A DNA stretch of 26,063 nucleotides from an uncultured Desulfobacteraceae bacterium (lineage in GTDB: Bacteria; Desulfobacterota; Desulfobacteria; Desulfobacterales; UBA2174). Shown one piece after another: positions 7,466-14,749 of the stretch (position 1 is the first letter of the stretch; each line of letters opens with the position of its first letter). A program made the translations under genes and the position numbers. The stretch covers positions 1-26,063 of the forward strand of contig CALJLV010000108.1 in the NCBI GenBank assembly GCA_937982505.1, written 5' to 3'. The notes below the pieces were generated by a model. It ran no database searches. It saw only the letters and a list, made by a program, of their open reading frames with translations, and had not been told where the DNA came from.

Positions 7466-8920
7466 TCACAGGGCGGCCAGCAGCGCCTTGAGGTAGCGCC
7501 AAAATTTGCCCACCGAAGCGATCTCCACCCGCTCCTGGGGGGAATGGGGATCGCGCAGGTTCGGACCGATGGCCACCATCTCCAGGTGGGGATACACCTG
7601 GCCGATCAGTCCGCATTCCAACCCCGCATGCATGGCCCCCACCCGAGGGCCGCGGCCGAAAAGACGGCGGTAGGTTTCCGCCGCCGCGCCCCGCAGGACG
7701 GCATCGGCGCGCGGGATCCAGGGCGGATAGGCGCCGTGAACGCTGACTGCGGCCCCCGCCAGTCGTGCCGCGGCGGCCACCTGGGCGTGAACGGCCTCCA
7801 GCCGGCTATCCACCAGGGAGCGCTGCTTGGTGGAAACGGTCAAACGGTGCTCGCCGGTGGCCACCGCGGCCAGATTGTTGGAGGTCTCCACCAGACCGGA
7901 GTCGGCGGCGCTCATGGCCAGGACCCCATGGGGCAGGACCAGAAGCAGGTCGAGAACGGCGCGCTGGCTGGCTTGGGTGAGAATCCGCGGCCGAATCTCG
8001 CGGTCTGCGTCCTGCACATCGATCTTCAGCCCCGGTTCGATGCCCGCGTACTCCCGGCCCAGCAGCGCTTCCCAGTGGGCCACGGCTTCGGTCAGCAGCG
8101 CCCGGCGCCCCGCCGGGTAGCCGATCACGGCCCGGGCTTCCCGGGCCAGGGCGTTGGGGGAAAACCCGGCCTCCAGGGCGCCCAGGCGAACTGCCAGCCG
8201 CGTTTCGAGGTCCGCGACCAGGCGCGCCAGAAGGCGGATCGGATTGGCCCGCCCGCGGTGGATATCCATCCCCGAATGGCCGCCCAGCAGCCCCCCCAGG
8301 CAGATGCGCGCCGCGGCCCGGTCCGCCGGGAGCGCCGCCGTTTCGACGGCCAGCGACAGCAGGGTGCCGCGGCTGCCGGCGCAGCCGACGATGAGGGTAT
8401 CGTCGCATTCGGCATCCAGGTTGATCAGAAACCGCCCCTGGAGCCACCCCGGTTCCAGCCCACGGGCCCCGCGCATGCCGGTTTCCTCGGCCACGGTAAA
8501 GAGCAGTTCCAGGGGGCCGTGGGGCAGGGTCCGGTCCTCCATGAGGGCCATCATGGCCGCCACCCCGATGCCGTTGTCCGCCCCCAGGGTGGTCCCCCGG
8601 GCCCGGAGCCATCCGTCCCGGCCCACCTGGAGGCGCAGCGGGTCGCGGGCAAAATCGTGGGGCCAGTGGCCGTGCTTCTCGCAGACCATGTCCAGGTGCG
8701 CCTGGACCACGATGCCCGGGCGGGCTTCCCGGCCCGGAACGGCCGGCTTGCGCACCAGGAGGTTGCCGGCCGCGTCGGTCTGGTGCTCCAGGACGCAGGC
8801 CTGGGCCATGGCGATCAGGACCGCGCGCAGGGCCCCTTCGTCGCCGGACCCGTGAGGAATGGTCGCCAGGTGCGCGAAATGGCGCCACAGGGATCGGGGG
8901 GCCAGATGGTCGAGTGACAT
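7466..8920 (-). CDS. pepD: Aminoacyl-histidine dipeptidase / cytosol non-specific dipeptidase (M20C)
   Basis: A 484-residue cytosolic di-zinc dipeptidase hydrolysing Xaa-His and many other dipeptides. Metal and catalytic positions of the M20 family are all visible: HLD (His75, catalytic Asp77), GADNGIG (bridging Asp115), the AEETG pair Glu145/Glu146, NLDAE (Asp169), and a late histidine in the RDPHSPQE segment. Its length is normal for PepD (about 485). The start at 8920 opens with MSLDHLAPRSLW, typical of the family's N-terminus. The gene stands alone; 101 bp separate it from the stop of the RNase HI gene behind it. Confidence 0.93.
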   Translation of the reverse strand: MSLDHLAPRSLWRHFAHLATIPHGSGDEGALRAVLIAMAQACVLEHQTDAAGNLLVRKPAVPGREARPGIVVQAHLDMVCEKHGHWPHDFARDPLRLQVGRDGWLRARGTTLGADNGIGVAAMMALMEDRTLPHGPLELLFTVAEETGMRGARGLEPGWLQGRFLINLDAECDDTLIVGCAGSRGTLLSLAVETAALPADRAAARICLGGLLGGHSGMDIHRGRANPIRLLARLVADLETRLAVRLGALEAGFSPNALAREARAVIGYPAGRRALLTEAVAHWEALLGREYAGIEPGLKIDVQDADREIRPRILTQASQRAVLDLLLVLPHGVLAMSAADSGLVETSNNLAAVATGEHRLTVSTKQRSLVDSRLEAVHAQVAAAARLAGAAVSVHGAYPPWIPRADAVLRGAAAETYRRLFGRGPRVGAMHAGLECGLIGQVYPHLEMVAIGPNLRDPHSPQERVEIASVGKFWRYLKALLAAL

Positions 8921-9021
8921 GGCGATACCTGCCCGATGGGGGTCAACCGCCGGCGCGGACCGCCGTCAAGATGGCGCCGGGCGCCGTGACGGCGGCCACC
9001 GGGGGCCCCGGGTCATCCCGG

Positions 9022-9705
9022 TCAGGAGAAGCCCGGATCCGGGGGGAGTCCGGCACGCGCCGACATGGCCCGCACCAGCTGGTCGCAGTGTTCGTTGTGG
9101 ACGACGCCGGCGTGGCCCGGCACCCAGACGAAGGCCACGTCGTGCCGCCGGCAAAGGGCCAGCAGCCGCCCCCACAGGTCGGCGTTGCGCGCCGGCTCGG
9201 TGCGGGTGCGCATCCATCCTTGGGCCTCCCAGCGCGCGGCCCAGCCCTTGGTGATGCCGTCCACCACGTAGCGCGAATCGGTGTGCAGCCGAACGGCACT
9301 GGGGGCCTCGAAATAGTCCAGGGCCATGATGGCCGCGGTCAGCTCCATGCGGTTGTTGGTGGTAAAAGAAAACCCGCCGCTGAGCTCGGTGGGCGGGTCG
9401 CGGTCCAGAATCACCGCGGCCCATCCCCCCGGGCCGGGATTGTTCAGGGCGCCGCCGTCGGTATACACCTCGACCCGCGGCAGGCCGTCGGCGAGGGCCG
9501 CGGCCGGCCGGGCCGAGGCTGCGGAACCGGCGTTCGGTCCGCCCCGGCGCACGAAGGCCCGGGCCTCCTCCAGGGTGGCGAACCCCTTGTAGCGCGCCCC
9601 GGCAAAGCCCGCCACCTGCACCTGGGCCCCCTGGGGGCCGAACCACGACGTGTAGACCCCCGTCCGGCGGCCCCGCGCCACGGCGTAGTACTTCTTGGCA
9701 CTCAT
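9022..9705 (-). CDS. rnhA: Ribonuclease HI with viroplasmin-like N-terminal domain
   Basis: A 227-residue protein that cleaves the RNA strand of RNA-DNA hybrids. Residues 4-53 (KKYYAVARGRRTGVYTSW onward) form the small caulimovirus-viroplasmin/RNase H1 N-terminal hybrid-binding domain. A linker rich in Ala/Pro follows, then the catalytic RNase H domain from about 77. Catalytic residues are present: Asp83 (YTDGG), Glu121 (MELTA), Asp143 (TDSRY), His198 (PGHAG) and Asp208. The His-Asp spacing of 10 equals that in E. coli RNase HI. AGGAG lies 5 nt before the ATG. The start codon overlaps the stop of the upstream CDF transporter gene by 3 bases, so the two are translationally coupled. Confidence 0.95.
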   Translation of the reverse strand: MSAKKYYAVARGRRTGVYTSWFGPQGAQVQVAGFAGARYKGFATLEEARAFVRRGGPNAGSAASARPAAALADGLPRVEVYTDGGALNNPGPGGWAAVILDRDPPTELSGGFSFTTNNRMELTAAIMALDYFEAPSAVRLHTDSRYVVDGITKGWAARWEAQGWMRTRTEPARNADLWGRLLALCRRHDVAFVWVPGHAGVVHNEHCDQLVRAMSARAGLPPDPGFS

Positions 9706-10721
9706 CGCTTCTCCTGGTCCTCAAAGGATAAGGCCGCGGGCCCCGTGGCCATCAGATGGGGCCGGCTCCAGGGGCGCGGCGACGCAGCCGCGGGCCGGGC
9801 CCGCAAGGGGCAGATCCCGCGCCGGCAGGCCGCGCAGTCGGGGTCCAGACAGGGATCCATGTGTACCACGAGGCTCACCGGGTCCGGAAAGCATTCACCC
9901 ACCAGCCGCTCCAGGTGCTTGGCCTCGTCGTGGGCCGCCTCGAGGCTCAGGTCCCGGGGCAGAATCAGGTGCAGACTGAGGTGCACCATCCGGCCCGAAC
10001 GCCGGCAGCGCAGTTCGTGGATGTCGATCCAGGACGGCCGCCGCCGTTTCTCCAGATGCGCCGCCAACCGGTCCATCAGAGCCGGATCGGCGGCGTCCAT
10101 CAAGCCGGAAACGGCCTGGCGCACCAGCCGATAGCCGGTGATCAGGATCTGAAGCCCCACCAGGCAGGCCACCAGCCCGTCGAGCCAGTACGCTCCGGTG
10201 GCCTGGACCACCAGCAACCCCACCAGCACCCCGGCCGAGGTATAGACGTCGGTGAGCACGTGACGGCCGTCGGCCTCCAGGGTCAACGAGCGGGTGCGCC
10301 GGCCGATGCGCAGCAGCAAAATTCCCAGCAGGGCATTGACCAGGGCCGCGGCCAGCAGCAGCCAGAGGCCCGTTTCGACATGCGTGATGGGCTGGGGGAC
10401 CAGGATGCGCCGGCCGCCGGTGTAGAATATGCCCAGGGCCGCCAGCACGATCAGGGCCCCTTCGAAGCCGGCCGAAAAGTATTCGATCTTGCCGTGGCCG
10501 TAAGGGTGGCGCTCGTCCGGGGGCCGGTCGGCGATCCAGACGCTGGCCAGGGCAAAGCCGCCGGCCACCACGTTGATGATCGACTCCAGGGCGTCGGAGA
10601 GAATCGCCGAGGAGCCGGTGAGGTGCCAGGCCCAGAACTTGACGGCCATCAGGGCCCCGGCAACGGCCAGGGAAAGACCGATGGCGCCCAGGCGGGTGCG
10701 CTGTTCGCGGCGCGATTCCAT
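9702..10721 (-). CDS. Cation diffusion facilitator (CDF) family metal transporter
   Basis: A 339-residue inner-membrane transporter, by family exporting Zn2+, Fe2+, Co2+ or Mn2+ in exchange for protons. TM segments are at about 12-32, 48-63, 85-101, 117-137, 160-176 and 180-197. Metal-site residues typical of CDF are seen in TM2 (LSDALESIIN, Asp43) and TM5 (HVLTDVYTS, His154 and Asp158), together with the HPYGHGKIEYF loop (72-82). The cytosolic C-terminal domain (about 205-290) ends in a Cys-rich stretch CLDPDCAACRRGIC (291-304) with four Cys, which could bind metal. No Shine-Dalgarno is visible before the ATG at 10721. Overlaps the rnhA start. Divergent from the NifX/MinD cluster. Confidence 0.92.
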   Translation of the reverse strand: MESRREQRTRLGAIGLSLAVAGALMAVKFWAWHLTGSSAILSDALESIINVVAGGFALASVWIADRPPDERHPYGHGKIEYFSAGFEGALIVLAALGIFYTGGRRILVPQPITHVETGLWLLLAAALVNALLGILLLRIGRRTRSLTLEADGRHVLTDVYTSAGVLVGLLVVQATGAYWLDGLVACLVGLQILITGYRLVRQAVSGLMDAADPALMDRLAAHLEKRRRPSWIDIHELRCRRSGRMVHLSLHLILPRDLSLEAAHDEAKHLERLVGECFPDPVSLVVHMDPCLDPDCAACRRGICPLRARPAAASPRPWSRPHLMATGPAALSFEDQEKR

Positions 10722-10729
10722 AAAAAGAA

Positions 10730-10768
10730 TTGACAGGACCGGTTTGCGGACTTAATGAGTATATGCTC
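10730..10768 (+). promoter_or_regulatory. Candidate promoter and operator of the NifX/MinD cluster
   Basis: A perfect -35 hexamer TTGACA (10730-10735) is followed by CTTAAT (15-bp spacing) or TAATGA (17-bp spacing). Just after is the near-palindrome GAGTATATGCTC (10757-10768; 10 of 12 positions symmetric). This would place a dimeric regulator on the -10 or start region. The site lies in the 97-bp divergent interval between the CDF gene and the cluster. Confidence 0.4.
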
Positions 10769-10818
10769 GTAACAAACCTGAACCGCCACCTTGACGGTGG
10801 CCCTGGAGGGTAGCAGAA

Positions 10819-11250
10819 ATGAGTAAAATTGCAATCAGTTGTGATGAGCCCAGTCTTGACGCCCAGGTGGATCCGCGATTCGGACGCGCCGCGGGGTTTC
10901 TCATCGTCGACCCGGACACCATGACCTTCACCTACCAGGAAAACGGCCAGGCCCAGGCCATGGCCCGGGGCGCCGGGATCCAGGCGGCCGAAACCATCAT
11001 CCGGGCCGGCGCCAGAGCGGTGCTCACCGGCTACGTCGGCCCCAAGGCCTTCCAGGCCCTGTCCGCCGGGGGGGTTCAGATCGTCCAGGACCTGGCCAAC
11101 CTGACGGTGCGCCAGGCCGTGGAGCGCTACAAGGCGGGGGACATCGCCCTGGCCCAGGAGCCCAACAGCCAGGCCCACGGTGGCGGGGGCCGCCCCGGCG
11201 CCGGCATGGGCGGCGGGGGCCGCGGGGGCGGCGGCGGGAGGTGGCGATGA
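10819..11250 (+). CDS. NifX/NifB-type dinitrogenase iron-molybdenum cofactor-binding protein (first copy)
   Basis: A 143-residue small cytosolic protein of the NifX/FeMo-co-binding (MTH1175-like, ORP-related) family. The fold signature is clear: KIAISCD at the N-terminus, DPRFGRA (18-24), GAGIQAAETIIRAGARAVLTGYVGPKAFQAL (51-81) and GVQIV. Members bind metal-sulfur clusters such as Mo/Fe or Mo/Cu. Residues about 119-143 form a Gly/Arg-rich tail (GGGGRPGAG, GGGGRGGGGGRWR). GGAGG lies 9 nt before the ATG. The stop overlaps the next start (ATGA), so it is coupled to the first MinD-type ATPase. There is no nitrogenase gene in the window, so nitrogen fixation is not implied. Confidence 0.9.
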   Translation: MSKIAISCDEPSLDAQVDPRFGRAAGFLIVDPDTMTFTYQENGQAQAMARGAGIQAAETIIRAGARAVLTGYVGPKAFQALSAGGVQIVQDLANLTVRQAVERYKAGDIALAQEPNSQAHGGGGRPGAGMGGGGRGGGGGRWR

Positions 11251-12122
11251 AGATCGCCGTGGCCAGCGGCAAGGGCGGCACGGGCAAGACCACCGTGGCC
11301 GCCAGCCTGATTCACGTTTGGCCCGATCCGGTGGCGGCCATGGACCTGGACGTGGAGGCCCCCAACCTGCACCTGTTTCTGCATCCGGAGGAAATCGGAC
11401 GGTGCCGGGCCTTCATGGAAATCCCCGAGCCGGACGAAAGCCGGTGCACCTTTTGCCGCAAATGTTCGGACATCTGCCAGTTCGCCGCCGTCAAGGTCTT
11501 GGGCGAGGTATTGATGGTCTTTCCCGAGATGTGCCACGGCTGCGGCGGCTGTCTGGCCGTCTGCCCGGAAGGCGCCCTGAGACCGGGGAAACGGGAACTG
11601 GGGGAGATCATCTGGGGCACGGCGGGGGCGGCGCCCTTCATCATGGGCCGTTCGCGGATCGGCGAGGCCATGAGCCCGCCGCTGATGCGCCAGGTCAAGG
11701 CCCATCTTTCCCGGATCGCCCCGCCGCAGATCGATCTGATCATCGATGCGCCCCCGGGGGTGAGCTGCCCGGCGGTCAACGCGGTGATGGACGCCGATGT
11801 GATCGTGCTGGTGACCGAACCGACGCCTTTCGGGGCTTTCGACCTCGGACTGGCCTTCAAGGCCTTCGCCCCCCTGGGCAAGCCCATGGGGGTGGTGGTC
11901 AACCGGGCCGGGATCGGCGAAGATGCGGTCTACCGCCTGTGCGAACGCCAGAAAATCGCCGTGCTGGCCGAGATCCCATACGACCGGGCCATCGCCGAAG
12001 CCTATGCCGAAGGAAGGGTGGTGGCCGACGCGGTGCCCGCGGTGCGTGGCATCGTCGAGGCCCTGGCGCGGCAGCTGCAGGCCATGGACCGCCCCGCCCC
12101 CAAGGAGGTCCTCCATGGATGA
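11247..12122 (+). CDS. MinD/Mrp-family ATPase with inserted 2x[4Fe-4S] ferredoxin domain (first copy)
   Basis: A 291-residue P-loop ATPase. The deviant Walker A is GKGGTGKTT (8-16), with signature lysine 9. MDLDVEAPN (32-40) and DAPPGVSCP (167-175) are the other nucleotide-site segments. A ferredoxin-like insert carries two full CxxCxxCxxxC sets: Cys67/70/73/77 and Cys96/99/102/106-Pro. This architecture is that of the paired ATPases of ORP/Mrp-type clusters in sulfate reducers and archaea, thought to load or transfer metal-sulfur clusters. The start at 11247 is supported by GGAGG 5 nt upstream; the GTG at 11241 is a less likely alternative. It overlaps the preceding NifX gene by 4 bp and the next ATPase gene by 8 bp. 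Confidence 0.93.
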   Translation: MKIAVASGKGGTGKTTVAASLIHVWPDPVAAMDLDVEAPNLHLFLHPEEIGRCRAFMEIPEPDESRCTFCRKCSDICQFAAVKVLGEVLMVFPEMCHGCGGCLAVCPEGALRPGKRELGEIIWGTAGAAPFIMGRSRIGEAMSPPLMRQVKAHLSRIAPPQIDLIIDAPPGVSCPAVNAVMDADVIVLVTEPTPFGAFDLGLAFKAFAPLGKPMGVVVNRAGIGEDAVYRLCERQKIAVLAEIPYDRAIAEAYAEGRVVADAVPAVRGIVEALARQLQAMDRPAPKEVLHG

Positions 12123-12999
12123 AATCGTGATCCTCAGCGGCAAGGGGGGAACCGGCAAGACCTCCCTCACGGCCGCATTGGCCCAGGTGGCGCAGCCGGC
12201 GGTGATCTGCGATCTGGATGTGGATGCGCCGGACCTGCACCTGCTGCTGGCCCCCCAACGCCTGGAGACCCACGTCTTCCAGTCGGGCCATGAGGCGGCC
12301 ATCCGCCCCGAGGACTGCACCCAATGCGGCATCTGCGCCCAGATGTGCCGCTACGATGCCGTCATCCCGGCCCAGGCGGCGCCCACCATCGACCCCCTGC
12401 ACTGCGAAGGGTGCAAGGTCTGCGTGACCTTCTGTCCGGCCGGCGCCATCGACTGGCGGCCGCGTACCTGCGGTGAGTGGTACCATTCCAGAACCCGATT
12501 CGGCCGGATGGTTCACGCGCAGCTCTACCCGGCGCAGGAAAACTCCGGGCGTCTGGTGGCCCTGCTGCGCCAGCAGGCCCAGGAGCTGGCCCGGCAGCAA
12601 CGGATTCCCCTGATCCTGTCGGACGGTCCCCCGGGGATCGGCTGCCCGGTGATCAGCTCTCTGTCCGGCGCCTCCTTCGCCGTCATCGTCACTGAGCCGA
12701 CACCTTCCGGACGCCACGACCTGGCGCGCATCGTGGACCTGTGCGCCCACTTCAAGGTGCCCGCCGGCGTGGTGGTCAACAAGTACGACCTCAGTGCCCC
12801 CCGCGCAGAAGAGATCGCGGCCGACTGCGCCGCCAGGGGGCTGGCGCTGCTGGGCCGGCTGCCTTACGATCCGGCCGTGACCGCGGCCATGGTGGCCCGC
12901 CAAACCCTCACCGAGTTCGCCCCCGGGGGCCTGGGGGAGCAGGTCGGCCGGATCTGGCAGGCCGTCGCGGCCCGTCTGGGCCTGCCCCAAGCCGCTTGA
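12115..12999 (+). CDS. MinD/Mrp-family ATPase with inserted 2x[4Fe-4S] ferredoxin domain (second copy)
   Basis: A 294-residue paralogue of the preceding ATPase. The Walker A is GKGGTGKTS (9-17), then CDLDVDAPD (32-40), Cys68/71/74/78 and Cys97/100/103/107-Pro for two [4Fe-4S] clusters, and DGPPGIGCP (170-178). The two copies have diverged widely outside these motifs, so they probably form a heterodimer, as MinD-type ATPases dimerise over ATP. AAGGAGG with 6-nt spacing lies inside the end of the preceding gene, and the 8-bp overlap indicates coupled synthesis in equal amounts. The ATPase plus ferredoxin arrangement suggests ATP-gated electron or cluster delivery to the NifX partners. Confidence 0.93.
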   Translation: MDEIVILSGKGGTGKTSLTAALAQVAQPAVICDLDVDAPDLHLLLAPQRLETHVFQSGHEAAIRPEDCTQCGICAQMCRYDAVIPAQAAPTIDPLHCEGCKVCVTFCPAGAIDWRPRTCGEWYHSRTRFGRMVHAQLYPAQENSGRLVALLRQQAQELARQQRIPLILSDGPPGIGCPVISSLSGASFAVIVTEPTPSGRHDLARIVDLCAHFKVPAGVVVNKYDLSAPRAEEIAADCAARGLALLGRLPYDPAVTAAMVARQTLTEFAPGGLGEQVGRIWQAVAARLGLPQAA

Positions 13000-13021
13000 C
13001 AAGGGAATTTTTTTGGATAAT
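12996..13021 (+). promoter_or_regulatory. Possible weak internal promoter before the second nifX-like gene
   Basis: TTGACA (12996-13001), overlapping the stop of the second ATPase gene, is followed after 14 bp by GATAAT (13016-13021). Both hexamers are good but the spacing is short. The 77-bp gap after it is AT-rich compared with its surroundings. Confidence 0.25.
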
Positions 13022-13076
13022 GAACGGATCACTTTTTTCAGCAACACATCATCGCGACAAGTCAAAGGAGCAGGTT

Positions 13077-13457
13077 ATGAACACGATTGTTGCCATCCCG
13101 TCTTCCGCTCCCGGCGGCCTGGAGGCCGGCATCGGGGCCCATTTCGGCCACTGCGATCTGTACACCCTGGTGGCCGTCCAGGACGGGCAGGTCAGGGAGG
13201 TCAAGGTGATTCCCAACGTCCCCCATCAGCAGGGCGGGTGCATGGCCCCGGTGCAGTACCTGGCCCAGCAGGGCGCCAGGGCCCTCATCGCCGGCGGCAT
13301 GGGGCTCCGTCCCCTCATGGGGTTTCATCAGGTGGGCATCCAGGTCTTTTACGGCGGCAATGCCCAGAGCGTGGGCGAGGCGGTGGACGCCTTCGTCGCC
13401 GGCCGCCTGCCCCAGTTCAGCCAGGAACACACCTGCGGCGGAGGCGGCGGTCACTGA
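13077..13457 (+). CDS. NifX/NifB-type iron-molybdenum cofactor-binding family protein (second copy)
   Basis: A 126-residue protein of the same family as the gene at 10819 but of a different subtype. It has NTIVAIPSSAPGGLEAGIGAHFGHCDLY-type N-terminus (GAHFGHC at 20-26), then QQGGCMAPVQYLAQQGARAL (51-70), IAGGMGLRPLMGF (71-83) and a Cys-Gly tail (HTCGGGGGH). Cys26, Cys55, Cys120 and several His are candidate metal ligands. The GGCMAPV subtype commonly occurs beside MinD/ferredoxin ATPases in anaerobes. AAAGGAG with 6-nt spacing fixes the ATG at 13077. It is an apparent substrate or cargo protein of the upstream ATPase pair. Confidence 0.9.
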   Translation: MNTIVAIPSSAPGGLEAGIGAHFGHCDLYTLVAVQDGQVREVKVIPNVPHQQGGCMAPVQYLAQQGARALIAGGMGLRPLMGFHQVGIQVFYGGNAQSVGEAVDAFVAGRLPQFSQEHTCGGGGGH

Positions 13458-13512
13458 ACAGTGGCCCGCGTCAGGACGGATCGCCCTTTGCGGCCCTCTT
13501 GGACAGGAAACG

Positions 13513-13977
13513 ATGGACACTCCCCACGGCACCCGAGAAGCGCACCCCAGCGAGCCGGACCACGACCACGCCCACGACTTGGAGGGGCTGGATCCCCGGT
13601 TCTTCGCCCATGCCCAGATGCCCTGCAACGTCGGCAGGCCGACGCGCTGGGACGGCCGGGCCTTGGGGGTGGGGGTCTGCGGGGATTCCATCGAAATCTT
13701 CATCGAGGTGGCCGATTCCCGGTTGAACCGCATCCGGCACCTGCCCAAGGGTTGCGTCTACACCGTGGCCTGTGGCAGCGCCGTAAGCAAACTGGTCCAG
13801 GGAAAACCGCTGGAAGCGGTGTTGCAGATCCAACCCGAAGACGTGGCCCGGGAACTGGGCGGCCTGCCCGCCGACCACATGCACTGCGCCAACCTGGCGG
13901 TGAACACCCTGGGAGAGGCCCTGGACGACTACTACCGCCAGGTCTGGGGCCGGCCCGCGAAGGCCGAAGGCCGCTGA
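13513..13977 (+). CDS. IscU/NifU-N-type iron-sulfur cluster scaffold protein with His-rich N-terminus
   Basis: A 154-residue protein. Residues about 36-145 match the IscU/NifU N-domain: NVGRP (39-43), VCGDSIEI (Cys56, Asp58), ACGSAVSKLVQGKPLEAV (Cys87) and HCANLAVNTLGEALDDYY (Cys125). These are the three cluster-ligand cysteines and the key Asp of the scaffold. Additional Cys38 and Cys81 are present. The N-terminal extension HPSEPDHDHAHD (11-22) is rich in His/Asp and could bind metal. No cysteine desulfurase lies nearby. By position it probably serves cluster assembly or transfer for the NifX/ATPase set. AGGAA lies a few bases upstream of the ATG. Confidence 0.85.
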   Translation: MDTPHGTREAHPSEPDHDHAHDLEGLDPRFFAHAQMPCNVGRPTRWDGRALGVGVCGDSIEIFIEVADSRLNRIRHLPKGCVYTVACGSAVSKLVQGKPLEAVLQIQPEDVARELGGLPADHMHCANLAVNTLGEALDDYYRQVWGRPAKAEGR

Positions 13978-13988
13978 AGGAGACCCCC

Positions 13989-14243
13989 ATGCCGATTTAC
14001 GATGTCATCTGCGATCAGTGCGGAAAGGGAAGCGAAGTGCTGGTCACCGGTTCGGCCGAGAGCCCGGTCTGCCCCCACTGCGGGGGCACCCGGCTGCGCA
14101 AGCTGATGAGCCCCACCTCGAGCCTCACCGGACGCACCGGCCAGGCCCTGCCGGGGGCCGGAGACACCACCTGCTGCGGCAGCCATCCGGGCCATGCCGG
14201 CTGCGCCGGGCCGGGCTCGTGCTGCGGCAAGGCCAACCCTTGA
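13989..14243 (+). CDS. FmdB-family zinc-ribbon protein with Cys-rich tail
   Basis: An 84-residue protein. The N-terminus MPIYDVICDQCG is the FmdB/CxxC_CxxC regulatory-protein type zinc ribbon, with pairs Cys8/Cys11 and Cys28/Cys31 (VCPHC). The C-terminus adds TTCCGSHPGHAGC and GSCCGKANP, five more Cys and two His. The family binds zinc; its role is generally undefined. AAGGAGA with 6-7-nt spacing supports the ATG at 13989. It sits 11 bp after the scaffold gene, so it is part of the same unit. Confidence 0.85.
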   Translation: MPIYDVICDQCGKGSEVLVTGSAESPVCPHCGGTRLRKLMSPTSSLTGRTGQALPGAGDTTCCGSHPGHAGCAGPGSCCGKANP

Positions 14244-14289
14244 ACCGCCGGGGGCCGACTCGGGTTCCGGCAAGAGGCGAGATCACGTC

Positions 14290-14664
14290 ATGTGGCAGAT
14301 CCTGATGGTGACCGAGGCCATGGACCATTTCAAGGATGCCGTCGCACCGGCGCGCGCCGAGGGTCGCTGCGGCGTGCGCTGGGCCGGCGGGTTCCAGGCC
14401 GCGCTGGACGCCCTGGGCCAGCGCCGGCCGGATTTGGTCGTCATCGACGCGGAGGTCGGCGGCCGCCAGGGCCTGGCGCTGTGCCGGGAACTGATGCAGA
14501 CCGACGCCTTCGTCAACCTGGCCCTGGTGAGCGATTTGGATGACGACGCCTTCCACGAGGCCAGCGAAGGTCTCGGGCTGGTGGGCCGTCTGCCGCGGCA
14601 TCCGACACCCGCCGATGTCGACGGCCTGCTCAAACGACTGGCCGCCATCTATCCGCCCTTGTGA
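14290..14664 (+). CDS. Degenerate receiver-like (REC) domain protein
   Basis: A 124-residue single-domain protein with the alpha/beta pattern of a response-regulator receiver: ILMVTEA (4-10), DLVVIDAEVGGRQGLALCREL (48-68), and LALVSDLDDD (77-86). The putative phosphoacceptor is Asp53. The usual N-terminal acidic pair is replaced by Thr8/Glu9, and the conserved Lys-Pro by His104-Pro105, so classical phosphorylation is doubtful. There is no output domain and no kinase in the window. The Shine-Dalgarno is weak. It is probably a protein-interaction module of the cluster, though a stand-alone gene is possible. Confidence 0.7.
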   Translation: MWQILMVTEAMDHFKDAVAPARAEGRCGVRWAGGFQAALDALGQRRPDLVVIDAEVGGRQGLALCRELMQTDAFVNLALVSDLDDDAFHEASEGLGLVGRLPRHPTPADVDGLLKRLAAIYPPL

Positions 14665-14749
14665 ATCCCTAGTCCCCCCCGGGGTCCGGATCCCGCCCGT
14701 CCGACCCTCGTTACCGCCGGCCGAGGCATCCCGGTCCGAGGATCCAGCG

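Noticed and set aside
10819..13457. Nitrogen-fixation locus, because of NifX-like proteins
   Set aside because: No nifH, nifD, nifK, nifE, nifN or nifB radical-SAM gene is present. The ATPases are MinD/Mrp-type with ferredoxin inserts, as in ORP-type loci.
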